From positions 1 through 28,112 of the forward strand of contig DASXTB010000208.1 of the NCBI GenBank assembly GCA_036505615.1: a stretch of 28,112 nt of DNA. Reading direction: 5' to 3'. This DNA is from DASXTB01 sp036505615. Its GTDB lineage: Bacteria > Acidobacteriota > UBA6911 > JACQSX01. A program made the translations under genes and the position numbers. This document shows, piece by piece, positions 1 to 7,915 of this stretch; within the stretch, counting starts at the first letter, position 1; every line of letters begins with the position of its first letter. The notes beneath the pieces were generated by a model. That model was given only the letters and a program-made list of their open reading frames with translations, was not told the DNA's origin and made no database searches.

Positions 1-161
1 CCGGCCGGCACCAGCCGGGCACCGGAGAGATCAACTACCGCAACGTGTTCAAAGCGATTTACGACCTTAGTTACCAGGGATTTGCCGCCCTCGAGTACGG
101 GCCGACGGTTCCACTGCTCGAGAATATGGCTGAGATGCGGAAAATGACCCTATTCGAGTGA
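1..161 (+). CDS. hyi: Hydroxypyruvate isomerase-like TIM-barrel protein, 3' end
   Basis: This is the C-terminal 52 residues of a gene that enters from the left edge, with the frame starting at base 3 and a TGA stop at 159-161. The visible stretch GRHQPGTGEINYRNVF, followed by a segment ending LEYGP, matches the C-terminal signature of the hydroxypyruvate isomerase (Hyi) branch of the sugar-phosphate isomerase/epimerase TIM-barrel family (E. coli Hyi has GRHEPGTGEINY at the same place). In that family the Glu of the GTGEI block lies in the metal site. The known activity is interconversion of hydroxypyruvate and tartronate semialdehyde. Many relatives act on other sugars, so the substrate is uncertain. 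Its 3' end faces pilT across a long repeat-filled spacer. Confidence 0.75.
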   Translation, partial: GRHQPGTGEINYRNVFKAIYDLSYQGFAALEYGPTVPLLENMAEMRKMTLFE

Positions 162-250
162 AGAGAAATTCGAAACACATTCACCGCCGAGGCCTAGCGC
201 CGCAGGGCCGCAACCAAATATTGCAATAACGGCCGCAAGCCGCAGACGGA

Positions 251-526
251 GACGCCGAAGGTGTCATAGAGTATAGCCGGGGGCAGAGCGCGCTTTTTGC
301 GCGGCGCCCCCGGTCTTCGACACCCATCAAGGGTATGCACCCTGAAGGGGTGCGACACGAATCGCGGATGTATTTTTTTGGGGGGAAGGCCGGCTCGGGT
401 CAATCATCGGGAAATTTTGTTGCACCCCTACAGGGTGCGCAGGTCGAGATTGGGGGAAGTCGACCGGGGGCGTCGCGTAAAAAACGCGCTCTGCCCCCGG
501 CTATACTCTTCGACGCCTTCGGCGTC
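251..526. repeat. REP-like element with 65-bp inverted arms
   Basis: The left arm (251-315) and right arm (462-526) are reverse complements over 65 bp with about six mismatches. Each arm holds a C/G-run block (GCCGGGGGCAGAGCGCG and its complement) and a GCCGAAGG or CCTTCGGC end. Between the arms are two smaller palindromes built on the same theme, GCACCCTGAAGGGGTGC near 337-353 and GCACCCCTACAGGGTGC near 422-438. The whole could fold into a cruciform with two side hairpins. Elements of this look are mobile, RAYT-type REP sequences in other bacteria, but no transposase lies here. That assignment is inference. Confidence 0.7.
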
Positions 527-603
527 TAAAGCAAACCAAATCTTTGCGGCTCGTAAAGAATTTAGGCTACCAAACCTTTAACAAGTTCGACCTTTGTTTT
601 ACC

Positions 604-638
604 GATGACAGATGACCGATCACTGATGACCATTGACG
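604..638. repeat. Heptad repeat run, GATGACC type
   Basis: Five consecutive 7-bp units occur (GATGACA, GATGACC, GATCACT, GATGACC, ATTGACG). The period is the same 7 bp as the other heptad families in this window, but the unit sequence is different. Only one arm is visible; no inverted partner was found nearby. Confidence 0.6.
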
Positions 639-697
639 GTTTGGTTGCAGCCCTGCCGCGCTAGGTCTTTGTGGTGAACGTTTGTGAATAATCCGGA

Positions 698-1792
698 CTA
701 CGTAAACTTCAAATTCCTCTCAAAATCATCCGGGCTGGAGGCGGCGCTCTTGGCGTCTTCCAGAGAGATAAGGTCAGCGCGATAGAGGTCCGTCAGGTGT
801 TGGTCGAAAGACTGCATTCCATACTGGTCGCGCCCCTTTTCAATGAATTCGTAAATGCTGTCCGTCTTCTCCGGGTTCTCGATGCAGTCCCGAGTCGCCA
901 GCGTGCCGCGCATGATCTCGACTGCGCAAACACGGCCTGTTTTGTCCTTTCTGGGAAGCAGTCTCTGCGAAATGATGGCTCGAATAGATTCGGCCAACCG
1001 GAGGCGGATCAGCCTCTGCTCGCTCAGCTCAAAAAATGAGACAATGCGCGTGATCGTCTTTGCCGCATCCGTGGTATGCAGAGTGCTGAACACAAGATGT
1101 CCAGTCTCAGCGGCCTTCATCGCCGTCTCAATCGTCTCCGTGTCCCTCATCTCGCCGACCAAAATCACGTCCGGGTCTTGCCTGAGACTGGCTCGCATGG
1201 CGCGGGCAAAACTCTGGGTGTCTATCCCCACTTCCCGCTGAATTACCGAGGCCTTCCGGTTTTCGTGCAGGAACTCGATGGGATCTTCGATGGTGACAAT
1301 CTTGCCCCCTCCGTAGCGGTTGATATGATCCAGCATGGCGGCAAGAGTGGTGGTCTTTCCACTTCCGGTAATTCCGGTGACCAGAACCAGCCCTCGCTCT
1401 TCCATGGCGATCTGTTCGAGCACGGGAGGAAGCCCGAGCGTTTTGAAGTCCGGAATAACACTGGGAATGGCTCTCAGAACCAAAGAAAGAGTGCCGCGCT
1501 GGCTGCAGATGTTCACGCGAAATCGACTTACTCCAGGGAGATTGTAGGAAAGATCTTCATCGCTTAATCTGCTGATGACGTCCTTTACGTTCTCTTGAGT
1601 CGCTTTACGTGAAGCCAGCAAGATTTTGGCAGCAAAGAACGCAGTATCTTGAGGCCGCAATTTCTGGTCATTGCCGGCAGAAACCATTTCGCCGTGAATG
1701 CGAAACTGGCAAGGCGTTCCCACTGAAAGGTGGATATCAGAGGCCTCCATTTCTACGGCTTTCTTTAAAACCAGGTCCAGATTTTCTTCCAT
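698..1792 (-). CDS. pilT: Type IV pilus twitching motility ATPase PilT/PilU family
   Basis: This 364-residue protein is a hexameric AAA-like ATPase that powers pilus retraction at the inner-membrane base of type IV pili. The N-terminal PAS-like domain contains the SDIHL motif near residue 18. Walker A is GITGSGKT at 140-147. The Asp box TIEDPIEF is at 167-174 (E169, D170). Walker B is DPDVILVGEMRD with E214, and the His box GHLVFSTLHT spans 231-240. The C-terminal QSFDQHLTDLY is typical of the PilT/PilU branch. Choosing between PilT and PilU is not secure from sequence alone. The start is supported by a GAAGGA ribosome site 8 nt upstream. The gene is last in the ccsA-hemACD direction, 98 bp after hemD, and no other pilus genes lie in the window. 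Confidence 0.92.
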   Translation of the reverse strand: MEENLDLVLKKAVEMEASDIHLSVGTPCQFRIHGEMVSAGNDQKLRPQDTAFFAAKILLASRKATQENVKDVISRLSDEDLSYNLPGVSRFRVNICSQRGTLSLVLRAIPSVIPDFKTLGLPPVLEQIAMEERGLVLVTGITGSGKTTTLAAMLDHINRYGGGKIVTIEDPIEFLHENRKASVIQREVGIDTQSFARAMRASLRQDPDVILVGEMRDTETIETAMKAAETGHLVFSTLHTTDAAKTITRIVSFFELSEQRLIRLRLAESIRAIISQRLLPRKDKTGRVCAVEIMRGTLATRDCIENPEKTDSIYEFIEKGRDQYGMQSFDQHLTDLYRADLISLEDAKSAASSPDDFERNLKFT

Positions 1793-1861
1793 TTAAAATG
1801 TCCTTCTCTGAGTCGCAGGTCTCAACATTCTTCCTGCTCTCTATCAATTCTTTCACCCATT

Positions 1862-1890
1862 CCGAAATTCGCAATCGGCAATCCGCAATT
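1862..1890 (-). repeat. Heptad repeat run (GATTGCG type) abutting hemD stop
   Basis: Read on the minus strand, four units (AATTGCG, GATTGCC, GATTGCG, AATTTCG) begin immediately after the TAG stop of hemD at 1891-1893. This is the same unit family as at 5701-5913 and 15763-16048. No inverted partner is present in the 98-bp hemD-pilT gap. Confidence 0.7.
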
Positions 1891-2640
1891 CTAGAGGCCT
1901 TTCTCCAACATTTGTATGACTCCCTCACCAGAGGCCTCCTGTGCCACCAGATCCACCGGCAAGCCGAGTTCCTTCATGCGCTGCGCAGTTATCGGGCCGA
2001 CGGCGCAATGCTTAACGCGCGTAGTCTTGGCGGCATCAGGACGCGTGGCTGAAAATACCGCGGCCGCCGAGCCGCTCATGAAAACTATAGCGTCGATCTT
2101 CCCCCAGGGAAGGATCTTCAACACCGCAATTCCCAGGGGATCGGGTGCGGTGCGATACAGAGCAACCTCAGTGACCTGCGCTCCCATTTTTGCCAGAGCG
2201 GCCGGAAGCAAATCACGAGTTTTGTCGGCCTGAAACAAGACGATCTTTTTGCCCGTCACATTGATGCGCTCCAGCGCCTTGACTAGAGCCTCCGAATTGG
2301 GGGATTCCGGTACCAGGGTCGTCTTGCCCCCGATTTTCTCTACCGCGGCCGCAGTGGTTTGCCCGATGGCTGCTATCTGAAGATTTGCGGGCAACTGCCT
2401 TCCCATTCTGTACAGGTTCTGGTAAAGATATTCCACTCCGTTTGCGCTGGTGAACACGACCCAGTCAAAATCCGGGAGAGCCATAATGGCCGACTTTGTA
2501 GCCTCATTCTCAATAAGCTCGGTTCGAATCAGGGTTGCCAGGTGAACAACGGCCCCGCGGTTTTCCAGTTCCCGCTGAAGCGCCGCAGACTGTTCTTTGG
2601 GCCGGGTGAGCAGGATCTGCTTGTTTTGCAAAGGGCTCAT
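1891..2640 (-). CDS. hemD: Uroporphyrinogen-III synthase
   Basis: This 249-residue HEM4-family enzyme cyclises hydroxymethylbilane to uroporphyrinogen III, with inversion of ring D, in the cytosol. The family is poorly conserved. The typical opening (KQILLTRPKEQSAAL, residues 7-21), the FTSANGVEY block near residue 63 and the VVFTS/VFMSGSAAA alternation of two Rossmann-like lobes are all visible. The later AVGPITAQRMKELGLP stretch is also typical. Position supports the call: its ATG overlaps the hemC stop codon by one base (TAATG), implying translational coupling. A run of 7-bp repeats starts right after its stop. Length is normal for the family (about 245-265). Confidence 0.93.
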   Translation of the reverse strand: MSPLQNKQILLTRPKEQSAALQRELENRGAVVHLATLIRTELIENEATKSAIMALPDFDWVVFTSANGVEYLYQNLYRMGRQLPANLQIAAIGQTTAAAVEKIGGKTTLVPESPNSEALVKALERINVTGKKIVLFQADKTRDLLPAALAKMGAQVTEVALYRTAPDPLGIAVLKILPWGKIDAIVFMSGSAAAVFSATRPDAAKTTRVKHCAVGPITAQRMKELGLPVDLVAQEASGEGVIQMLEKGL

Positions 2641-3542
2641 TAAGTAACCTCAGAGAGCCAATCCGACAGACCGTGCGATAGAAGAAAATCAGCCATTCGC
2701 TCCGCCGCCTCGAAAGGGGAATCGCCGGTTACGTCCCCTCGTAACATCCCCTGGCCATCGGGCCTGCCGATGGCGGCCCGGAGGTGAATGCGATTCTCCT
2801 GCCAGGTGGCCAGAGCGCCCAGAGGCAGGCGGCAGCCTCCTCCCAGTTTTTCCAGCAGCAAGCGTTCCGCTCCGGTTGCGGAGCGTGTCGGCTGGTGATC
2901 GAGGGCGCCCAGCATCTTCCCGAGCGCAATGTTCTCCTGACACACCTCCACTGCCAGGGCTGCTTGCCCCGGTGCAGGCAGCATTTCTTCCGGCGGGAGC
3001 TTTGCGGAAACATGTTCGTCCATACCCAGCCGGTGCACACCGGCGTATGCAAGAATCACGGCATCGACTTCGTGATTTTTCACCTTCCTGATCCGGGTGT
3101 CCACATTTCCACGAATTTCCCAGGGCCGCAAGTCCGGCCTGAGGGCCTTCAACTGGCAGACACGGCGGGGGCTGCTCGTTCCCACGCGCGCATTCTTCGG
3201 GAGAGCTGCAATCGATGTGACTCCATCAGAAGCAATCAGGACATCGGCGGGATCCTCGCGTTCCGGTATCGCTGCCAGGGTCAACTTGTCGGGCAAAACG
3301 GTAGGAACGTCCTTGAGGCTGTGAACCGACAAATCTATTTCGCCCCGGAGAAGCGCCTCTTCAATTTCCTTTATGAATATCCCTTTTGTCGAAATCGCCG
3401 AGAAACGGTTTAGATTCACGTCACCCGTGGTTCTGATTACCACAATTTCGCAGTCAATGTGAAGTTTGCGTAACTGTTCGCTGACCCAGCGCGCCTGCCA
3501 GAGCGCGAGATTGCTGCCGCGCGAGCCAATCCTAATCTTCAT
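2640..3542 (-). CDS. hemC: Hydroxymethylbilane synthase (porphobilinogen deaminase)
   Basis: The enzyme polymerises four porphobilinogen units into hydroxymethylbilane using a covalent dipyrromethane cofactor. The expected blocks are present: KIRIGSRGSNLALWQA at the N terminus, DLSVHSLKDVP carrying the catalytic Asp, RVGTSSPRR, and LGGGCRLPLGA with the cofactor-attaching cysteine (about residue 237 from this start). I chose the ATG at 3540-3542 (MKIRIGS), giving 300 residues. Another ATG three codons upstream (3549-3551) is equally possible, and a further upstream ATG at 3578 gives a tail unlike the family. The start lies inside the last codons of hemA, an 11-bp overlap in a different frame, so the two are coupled. 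Confidence 0.96.
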   Translation of the reverse strand: MKIRIGSRGSNLALWQARWVSEQLRKLHIDCEIVVIRTTGDVNLNRFSAISTKGIFIKEIEEALLRGEIDLSVHSLKDVPTVLPDKLTLAAIPEREDPADVLIASDGVTSIAALPKNARVGTSSPRRVCQLKALRPDLRPWEIRGNVDTRIRKVKNHEVDAVILAYAGVHRLGMDEHVSAKLPPEEMLPAPGQAALAVEVCQENIALGKMLGALDHQPTRSATGAERLLLEKLGGGCRLPLGALATWQENRIHLRAAIGRPDGQGMLRGDVTGDSPFEAAERMADFLLSHGLSDWLSEVT

Positions 3543-4803
3543 CGGAATCATTGAGGAAGATCTGCGACAGGAGCTCACTGGTTTCTTCCGGATTTGTTCT
3601 TAGCTGATTCAGGAAGGGATGGGAAATCTTGTTGGCGATCCTTTGAGACAGGTTCTGCAGCGCCTCTCGTGAGTCGGGAGTGAGATCGGGAATTTTTTGC
3701 AGCGCCCGCGCCATCTCCTCCTCACAAATCTGCCGGATTGTCTCCTTCAGTCCGATGATGACCGAAGAGCTTTCCCGGACGCTCAACTCGCGTAGAAACG
3801 CCTCCACTTCCGATTGGACGATCGCTTCAGCCAGCTCGGCTTCGCCAGCCCGTCCTTTGCGATTCCCCTCGATGACGGTTTTCAGGTCGTCGATATCGTA
3901 GAGGAAAACATTGTCTACCTGGTTGACATTGGGATCCACGTTGCGCGGAACTGAAATATCGATCACGAAAATGGGCTGGTTCTTCCGCTGCCGGACGACG
4001 CGCACCATGTCGGCCTGTTCAATCACAAAGTGAGGGGCGCTGGTGGAAACGATGACAATATCGGAGACCACCAGGGCTTCGGCAAGATTCTGGTAGGGAA
4101 GCGGTGTGCCTCCCACCTGGCTGGCCAGCTCCATGGCTCGTTCCGGGGTGCGGCTGGTGACCCAGATTCGACTGGCACCGCTTTTGCTCAGCTGCCGCGA
4201 GGTCTGCCGAGCCATCTTGCCTGCGCCTACTAGCAGCGCCGATTTGCCATCCAGCTTATCGAAGATCTTTTGAGCCAATTCGACGGCCACAGTGCTTATG
4301 CTCACAGAGGACGTCGCTATTTGTGTTTCCGTGCGGACTCTTTTTGCAACCCGGAACGCCCTTGGAAAAAGGTCCCTAAGGATCGGACCCGCTGTTCCCA
4401 AGGCGCAGGCCCTGGCAAAGGCCTCCTTGACCTGCCCCAGTATTTGGGTCTCCCCGACGACCATGGAATCCAGGCTGCTCGCGACGCGGAACACATGGCG
4501 TACTACTTCCCGAGAGGAATAGTGGTACAGGTAGGGCTCCAGTGAAATAGCCGGCAAGCCGTGATATCGGGCGACAAAATCCTTGAGATTCTCAATGGCG
4601 TTTTGTTGGCCTTCGGCGGCAGCGACGATTTCTACCCGATTGCAGGTGGAGAGGATTACTGCCTCGGCTACGCCTCCATTCCCCACAATGTCCCGAAGCG
4701 CGTGGTGCATCTTTTCCGCATCAAACGCGATGCGCTCCCGGATCTCCACCGGGGCCGTCCGGTGATTCGTTCCAACCAGGATCAACCGCAGATCAGAAAG
4801 CAT
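3532..4803 (-). CDS. hemA: Glutamyl-tRNA reductase
   Basis: This is the first committed step of C5-pathway heme synthesis: glutamyl-tRNA(Glu) is reduced by NADPH to glutamate-1-semialdehyde. The 423-residue product opens with LVGTNHRTAPVEIRER. It has the catalytic cysteine in STCNRVE (C54), the GETQILGQVK block, and a Rossmann NADPH site (LLVGAGKMA). The C-terminal dimerisation domain holds paired Arg/Leu-rich helices. The ATG at 4801-4803 fits family N-termini; an ATG at 4854 would add 17 unrelated residues that come from reading through the end of ccsA. The 11-bp overlaps with ccsA upstream and hemC downstream indicate one transcript. hemB and hemL are not in the window. Confidence 0.96.
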   Translation of the reverse strand: MLSDLRLILVGTNHRTAPVEIRERIAFDAEKMHHALRDIVGNGGVAEAVILSTCNRVEIVAAAEGQQNAIENLKDFVARYHGLPAISLEPYLYHYSSREVVRHVFRVASSLDSMVVGETQILGQVKEAFARACALGTAGPILRDLFPRAFRVAKRVRTETQIATSSVSISTVAVELAQKIFDKLDGKSALLVGAGKMARQTSRQLSKSGASRIWVTSRTPERAMELASQVGGTPLPYQNLAEALVVSDIVIVSTSAPHFVIEQADMVRVVRQRKNQPIFVIDISVPRNVDPNVNQVDNVFLYDIDDLKTVIEGNRKGRAGEAELAEAIVQSEVEAFLRELSVRESSSVIIGLKETIRQICEEEMARALQKIPDLTPDSREALQNLSQRIANKISHPFLNQLRTNPEETSELLSQIFLNDSDED

Positions 4804-5593
4804 GCATGCCTCGGAAGTAGCTGGCTCCCACGAAGGTAAACAGGACGGAGACAAATCCGATGACGTTCAGTATCGCGGCGCGCTTCCCGCGCCAACCCGC
4901 TGTCAAGCGGTAGTGAATGAGAAAAAGGTAGATAAGCCAAGTGACAAGAGCCGCGATTTCTTTCGGGTCCCATCCCCAATAGCGGCCCCAGACTCGTTCG
5001 GCCCAGATAGCGCCTGTTAGCATCCCAAGCGTCATGGTGACCATCCCAACGATCAGGGACGTCAGCAGGAGATGATCCAACTTTTGCAGCGAGGGGAGCC
5101 TTTCGCTGACTCCGCCCATGCGCTTCTCCTTGAGCGCGCGCTCCTGGAACAGGTACAGGATGCTGGAAAGAAAGGTCAGGAAGAAGGCCACGTACGCGGT
5201 CAGCACCAGGCTGGTGTGAACGTAGACCCAATACCCCTTCCATAAGGGAGGGAAGGGCTGGTGCTCTAGAGCGCCGGCAAAAAGCATGAAAGCGGATACA
5301 AGCGGCAGTACCAGGATCCCCAGAAGCTGGATGCGGAATTTCAAGTAAGAAATGAAGAAGCTAAGTGTAACTAGCCATGCAAACAGGGAAAAAGCCTCCT
5401 TGGACGTGTAAATGGGGAGATGTCTTCCGTTTATAGTCAGGAGCGTTAGGAAGAGAGTGTGAAACACAAACCCCATCGCCAGAGCTGCGAAGGCCGAACG
5501 AAAAAGAGTTTCTCTCCTGGCCGACAAATTCAGGAGCGACAACGCTAGTCCGACTAGATACAGAGAAATCGCCAGCAGGAAACTCAAGTGCAT
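4793..5593 (-). CDS. ccsA: CcsA/HemX-type cytochrome c assembly membrane protein
   Basis: This 266-residue polytopic membrane protein has about eight hydrophobic segments. It carries the tryptophan-rich WWD signature WGRYWGWDPKE (near residues 202-212) of the heme-handling CcmC/CcmF/CcsA family. Candidate heme-ligand histidines include FVFHTLFL, YVHTSL and LIHYRL. In system II cytochrome c maturation CcsA works with CcsB to move heme across the membrane and attach it to apocytochrome. HemX homologues beside hemA are related, and a role as a HemX-like regulator of HemA level is the main alternative. The intact WWD motif favours a heme-delivery role. It heads the heme operon and has its own extended -10 promoter. 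Confidence 0.87.
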   Translation of the reverse strand: MHLSFLLAISLYLVGLALSLLNLSARRETLFRSAFAALAMGFVFHTLFLTLLTINGRHLPIYTSKEAFSLFAWLVTLSFFISYLKFRIQLLGILVLPLVSAFMLFAGALEHQPFPPLWKGYWVYVHTSLVLTAYVAFFLTFLSSILYLFQERALKEKRMGGVSERLPSLQKLDHLLLTSLIVGMVTMTLGMLTGAIWAERVWGRYWGWDPKEIAALVTWLIYLFLIHYRLTAGWRGKRAAILNVIGFVSVLFTFVGASYFRGMHAF

Positions 5594-5617
5594 CGCAAAG
5601 CCTCAATGAAAAAAGCG

Positions 5618-5626
5618 ATTATAACA
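5618..5626 (-). promoter_or_regulatory. Extended -10 promoter for the ccsA-heme operon
   Basis: On the minus strand the sequence reads TGTTATAAT, a perfect TATAAT with the TGn extension that can replace a -35 element. No good -35 hexamer is seen at 16-18 bp. It would start transcription near 5611, giving a leader of about 18 nt that contains GAGG seven bases before the ccsA ATG. Confidence 0.5.
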
Positions 5627-5700
5627 CTGCCGAATTTGCGTTTCGGCTTTGTCTTTGAGAGTGCGTTTGTTATAGTCAACCCTGGGCTACGGATTTATTC

Positions 5701-5913
5701 GATTGCGGATTTCGGATTGCAGAGTGAGCCGATTGCGGATTTCGGATTGCAGAGTGCGGATTTAAGTTAAAAGACCCGTTGTCGGTGATCCATGCTTTGG
5801 TTATTACTTTCGCATCCGTTTCTCGTCGCATCAGATAATGGGCACCCGACGAGGAATAACTATCCCAATCCGCATTCCGCAATCTGCAATCCGCAACCCG
5901 CAATCCGCAATCT
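5701..5913. repeat. Inverted pair of GATTGCG heptad arrays
   Basis: The left array (5701-5766) contains a 26-bp sequence repeated exactly at 5701-5726 and 5731-5756, itself made of 7-bp units GATTGCG, GATTTCG and GATTGCA. The right array (5866-5913) is the same family in inverted orientation (CCGCAAT, CTGCAAT). The two would pair as a stem around a roughly 100-base loop. This is in the spacer between divergent ccsA and the M50 protease gene. The right arm ends directly at the protease ribosome site AAAAGGGG. No gene is present in 5594-5930. Confidence 0.75.
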
Positions 5914-5930
5914 GAAAAGGGGATCTCTCT

Positions 5931-6578
5931 TTGGGACAGGTCGATTTTGGCCAGATTTTGATTTCTCTGGCCGTCCTCCTTTTTTCTCTCAGCATTCATG
6001 AATCCGCCCATGCATGGGCGGCTGATCGTCTGGGCGACTCGACGGGGCGCTATCTGGGCCGGGTTTCCCTCAATCCTCTGGTTCACATAGATCTGATCGG
6101 CACGGTTTTGTTTCCCCTGCTTCAGGCGATTACGGGTATCCCGTTGATTGGCTGGGCCAAGCCCGTCCCGGTGAACCCGAATAATCTGAATGACCCCAAA
6201 CGGGACCAGATCTTCATCGCGGCGGCTGGCCCGGCGTCAAATGTGATTGCGGGCGTTGTTTTCCTGGTCATTGTTCGGGTCATGATTGGCGCCGGCGGGA
6301 TGCAGCTATTTCCTCATCCGATACTTACCCCGATGTTCGAACTGTGTCGTATCGGGATGCTGGTCAATTTTTTTCTTGCCGTTTTCAACCTCATCCCCAT
6401 CCCTCCGCTCGACGGAAGCTGGATCCTGTACGGATTTCTGCCTCCCAATCTCTCCCACGTCTTCGACCAGTTTCGGCCTTACGGGTTCTTGGTGCTTCTG
6501 GCCCTGATGTACAGCGGGGCATTAAGTGTCATGCTGGCGCCAGTGACGGTTTTCCTCTATTCGCTGTTGGGGCTATGA
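5931..6578 (+). CDS. Site-2 protease-type (M50) membrane metalloprotease
   Basis: This 215-residue integral membrane protein has the zinc-binding HESAH motif (HExxH, near residue 24) in the first transmembrane region and NLIPIPPLDGSW (the NxxPxxxLDG motif supplying the third ligand) near residue 155. It belongs to the short, PDZ-less M50 group of intramembrane proteases often found immediately upstream of scpA. The substrate is unknown. The start is a TTG at 5931, preceded by AAAAGGGG about 9 bases upstream; no in-frame ATG exists before the HESAH motif. The next gene, scpA, begins three bases after its stop codon, indicating a shared operon. Confidence 0.88.
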   Translation: MGQVDFGQILISLAVLLFSLSIHESAHAWAADRLGDSTGRYLGRVSLNPLVHIDLIGTVLFPLLQAITGIPLIGWAKPVPVNPNNLNDPKRDQIFIAAAGPASNVIAGVVFLVIVRVMIGAGGMQLFPHPILTPMFELCRIGMLVNFFLAVFNLIPIPPLDGSWILYGFLPPNLSHVFDQFRPYGFLVLLALMYSGALSVMLAPVTVFLYSLLGL

Positions 6579-6581
6579 CTA

Positions 6582-7340
6582 ATGGACGAAAAAACCTCAG
6601 TCTCGCAGGTTGAGTCGTTTTCCGACGTACCGGAATCTTTGAGGGTCAAGCTTGAGATCTTCGAAGGCCCGATGGACCTCTTGCTTCACTTAATCAGGAA
6701 GCAAGAGATCGACATCTACGACATCCCCATCGCGCGCATAACCGAACAATATCTGGAATACCTTCGAATAATGAAGGAATTGAACATCAATGTAGCTGGA
6801 GAATGGCTGGTCATGGCGGCAACCCTGATTCTAATCAAGAGCAAAATGCTGTTGCCGCCAGATCCAGAAGTGCCGGGAACTCCCCTCGAAGAGGATCCGC
6901 GCATGCCACTGGTGCAGCAACTGTTGGAGCATCAGAAATTCAAGAGTGCGGCTCAGATGCTTTATGAGCGTGAAACTGTAGAGCTCTCCGTCTGGGGAAA
7001 TCCCAAGACTGAGTTTCAAGATGAAGAGGAAGGCATAGTCTCGGCCAATGTGTTCGATCTGATCAAGGCGTTTCACGAAATCGTGCAGCGCTTTCGAGAT
7101 CGCATCGTGATGGACGTGGAGCACGAGAGCATCACGCTTGAGCAAAAACTGCTGGAACTGCGCAGCTTGCTCGCGTTGCAGCCGGTGATTTATTTTTCCA
7201 GCTTTTTTCAGCGCCGGATCAGCAAAATGCATTTAATAGTTACTTTTCTGGCAGTGCTCGAAATGGCGCGTTTGAGAGAAATTAATGTTTTCCAAAACCT
7301 CACCTACGACGATATTAAGATCGCAAAAGTTCAAGCTTGA
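6582..7340 (+). CDS. scpA: Segregation and condensation protein A (kleisin)
   Basis: ScpA is the kleisin subunit that bridges SMC heads in the SMC-ScpAB condensin, needed for chromosome compaction and segregation. The 252-residue protein has the diagnostic N-terminal block FEGPMDLLLHLIRKQEIDIY (about 28-47) followed by a helix reading WLVMAATLILIKSKMLLP. An acidic linker leads to a C-terminal winged-helix domain that ends in ARLREINVFQN. The start ATG lies three bases after the M50 stop. The end overlaps the possible upstream TTG of scpB. No smc gene is in the window, as is common. Confidence 0.95.
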   Translation: MDEKTSVSQVESFSDVPESLRVKLEIFEGPMDLLLHLIRKQEIDIYDIPIARITEQYLEYLRIMKELNINVAGEWLVMAATLILIKSKMLLPPDPEVPGTPLEEDPRMPLVQQLLEHQKFKSAAQMLYERETVELSVWGNPKTEFQDEEEGIVSANVFDLIKAFHEIVQRFRDRIVMDVEHESITLEQKLLELRSLLALQPVIYFSSFFQRRISKMHLIVTFLAVLEMARLREINVFQNLTYDDIKIAKVQA

Positions 7341-7346
7341 AGAATG

Positions 7347-7354
7347 AAGGGGGG
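7347..7354 (+). promoter_or_regulatory. Strong ribosome site selecting the GTG start of scpB
   Basis: AAGGGGGG ends six bases before the GTG at 7361-7363 and is the best ribosome site near the scpB start. The alternative TTG at 7337 overlaps the scpA stop and has no such site. Confidence 0.65.
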
Positions 7355-7360
7355 CAAGCA

Positions 7361-7915
7361 GTGATCCTGAGCATGCAAAAGTCAGAACTTAAGCCGATTC
7401 TTGAAGCGCTCATTTTTGTCGCCGATGAACCACTGAGCATCAGCCAACTGCGCGAAGTTTTCCCGGAGGAAGACGCCGGCTTCGTCAAGGAATGCGCCGA
7501 AGAGGTGATGCACGAATTCAATCAGTTTCATCGGGGTATGGAAATCCGTGCAGTTGCGGACGGCTATCGCATCACCACCCGGCCGGAACATCACGAGTGG
7601 GTGCGGCAATATCTTAAGGTCAAGCCCTCTGCGAAGCTCTCGCTGGCGGCTTTGGAGACGCTGGCTGTGATTGCCTACAAGCAGCCGGTTACGCTGGCGG
7701 AAATTCTGGAGATACGTGGCCTGAAATCGACCAGTGCGGTAAAAACTTTGCTGGATAAAAAGCTGATCGAAACCCGAGGAAGAAAAAAGGTCGTCGGCCG
7801 TCCGATCCTGTATGGGACGTCCAAAGAGTTCCTGGTTCATTTCGGACTTAAAGATCTGGCGGAGCTGCCCACGCTGGAGGAGTTTGAGGAGTTGATTCAC
7901 GACCAGACGAGCTGA
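7361..7915 (+). CDS. scpB: Segregation and condensation protein B
   Basis: ScpB dimers bind the linker of ScpA in the SMC condensin. The product (184 residues from this start) has the two winged-helix domains of the family. ILEALIFVADEPLSISQL is near the N terminus, and LAALETLAVIAYKQPVT plus IRGLKSTSAVKTLLDKKLIE is in the second domain. The typical C-terminal GRPILYGTSKEFLVHFGLKD follows. I chose GTG at 7361 because of its strong ribosome site; a TTG at 7337 would add eight residues and an ATG at 7373 would remove four. The TGA stop (7913-7915) is followed at once by a long heptad repeat array. Confidence 0.94.
   Translation: MILSMQKSELKPILEALIFVADEPLSISQLREVFPEEDAGFVKECAEEVMHEFNQFHRGMEIRAVADGYRITTRPEHHEWVRQYLKVKPSAKLSLAALETLAVIAYKQPVTLAEILEIRGLKSTSAVKTLLDKKLIETRGRKKVVGRPILYGTSKEFLVHFGLKDLAELPTLEEFEELIHDQTS

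Larger units (their letters stand above)
162..697. other. Gene-free spacer between convergent hyi and pilT
   Basis: No credible gene is present in this 536-bp spacer; the short open frames are by-products of the repeats. It contains a structured REP-like inverted-repeat element at 251-526 and a short run of 7-bp repeats at 604-638. Both neighbouring genes end here, so the structured DNA may serve as a bidirectional transcription end. No uridine-rich intrinsic terminator is obvious. Confidence 0.7.

Noticed and set aside
2519..2533. T-loop-like GGTTCGAATC suggesting a tRNA
   Set aside because: It lies inside hemD coding sequence and no acceptor or anticodon stem can be formed around it.
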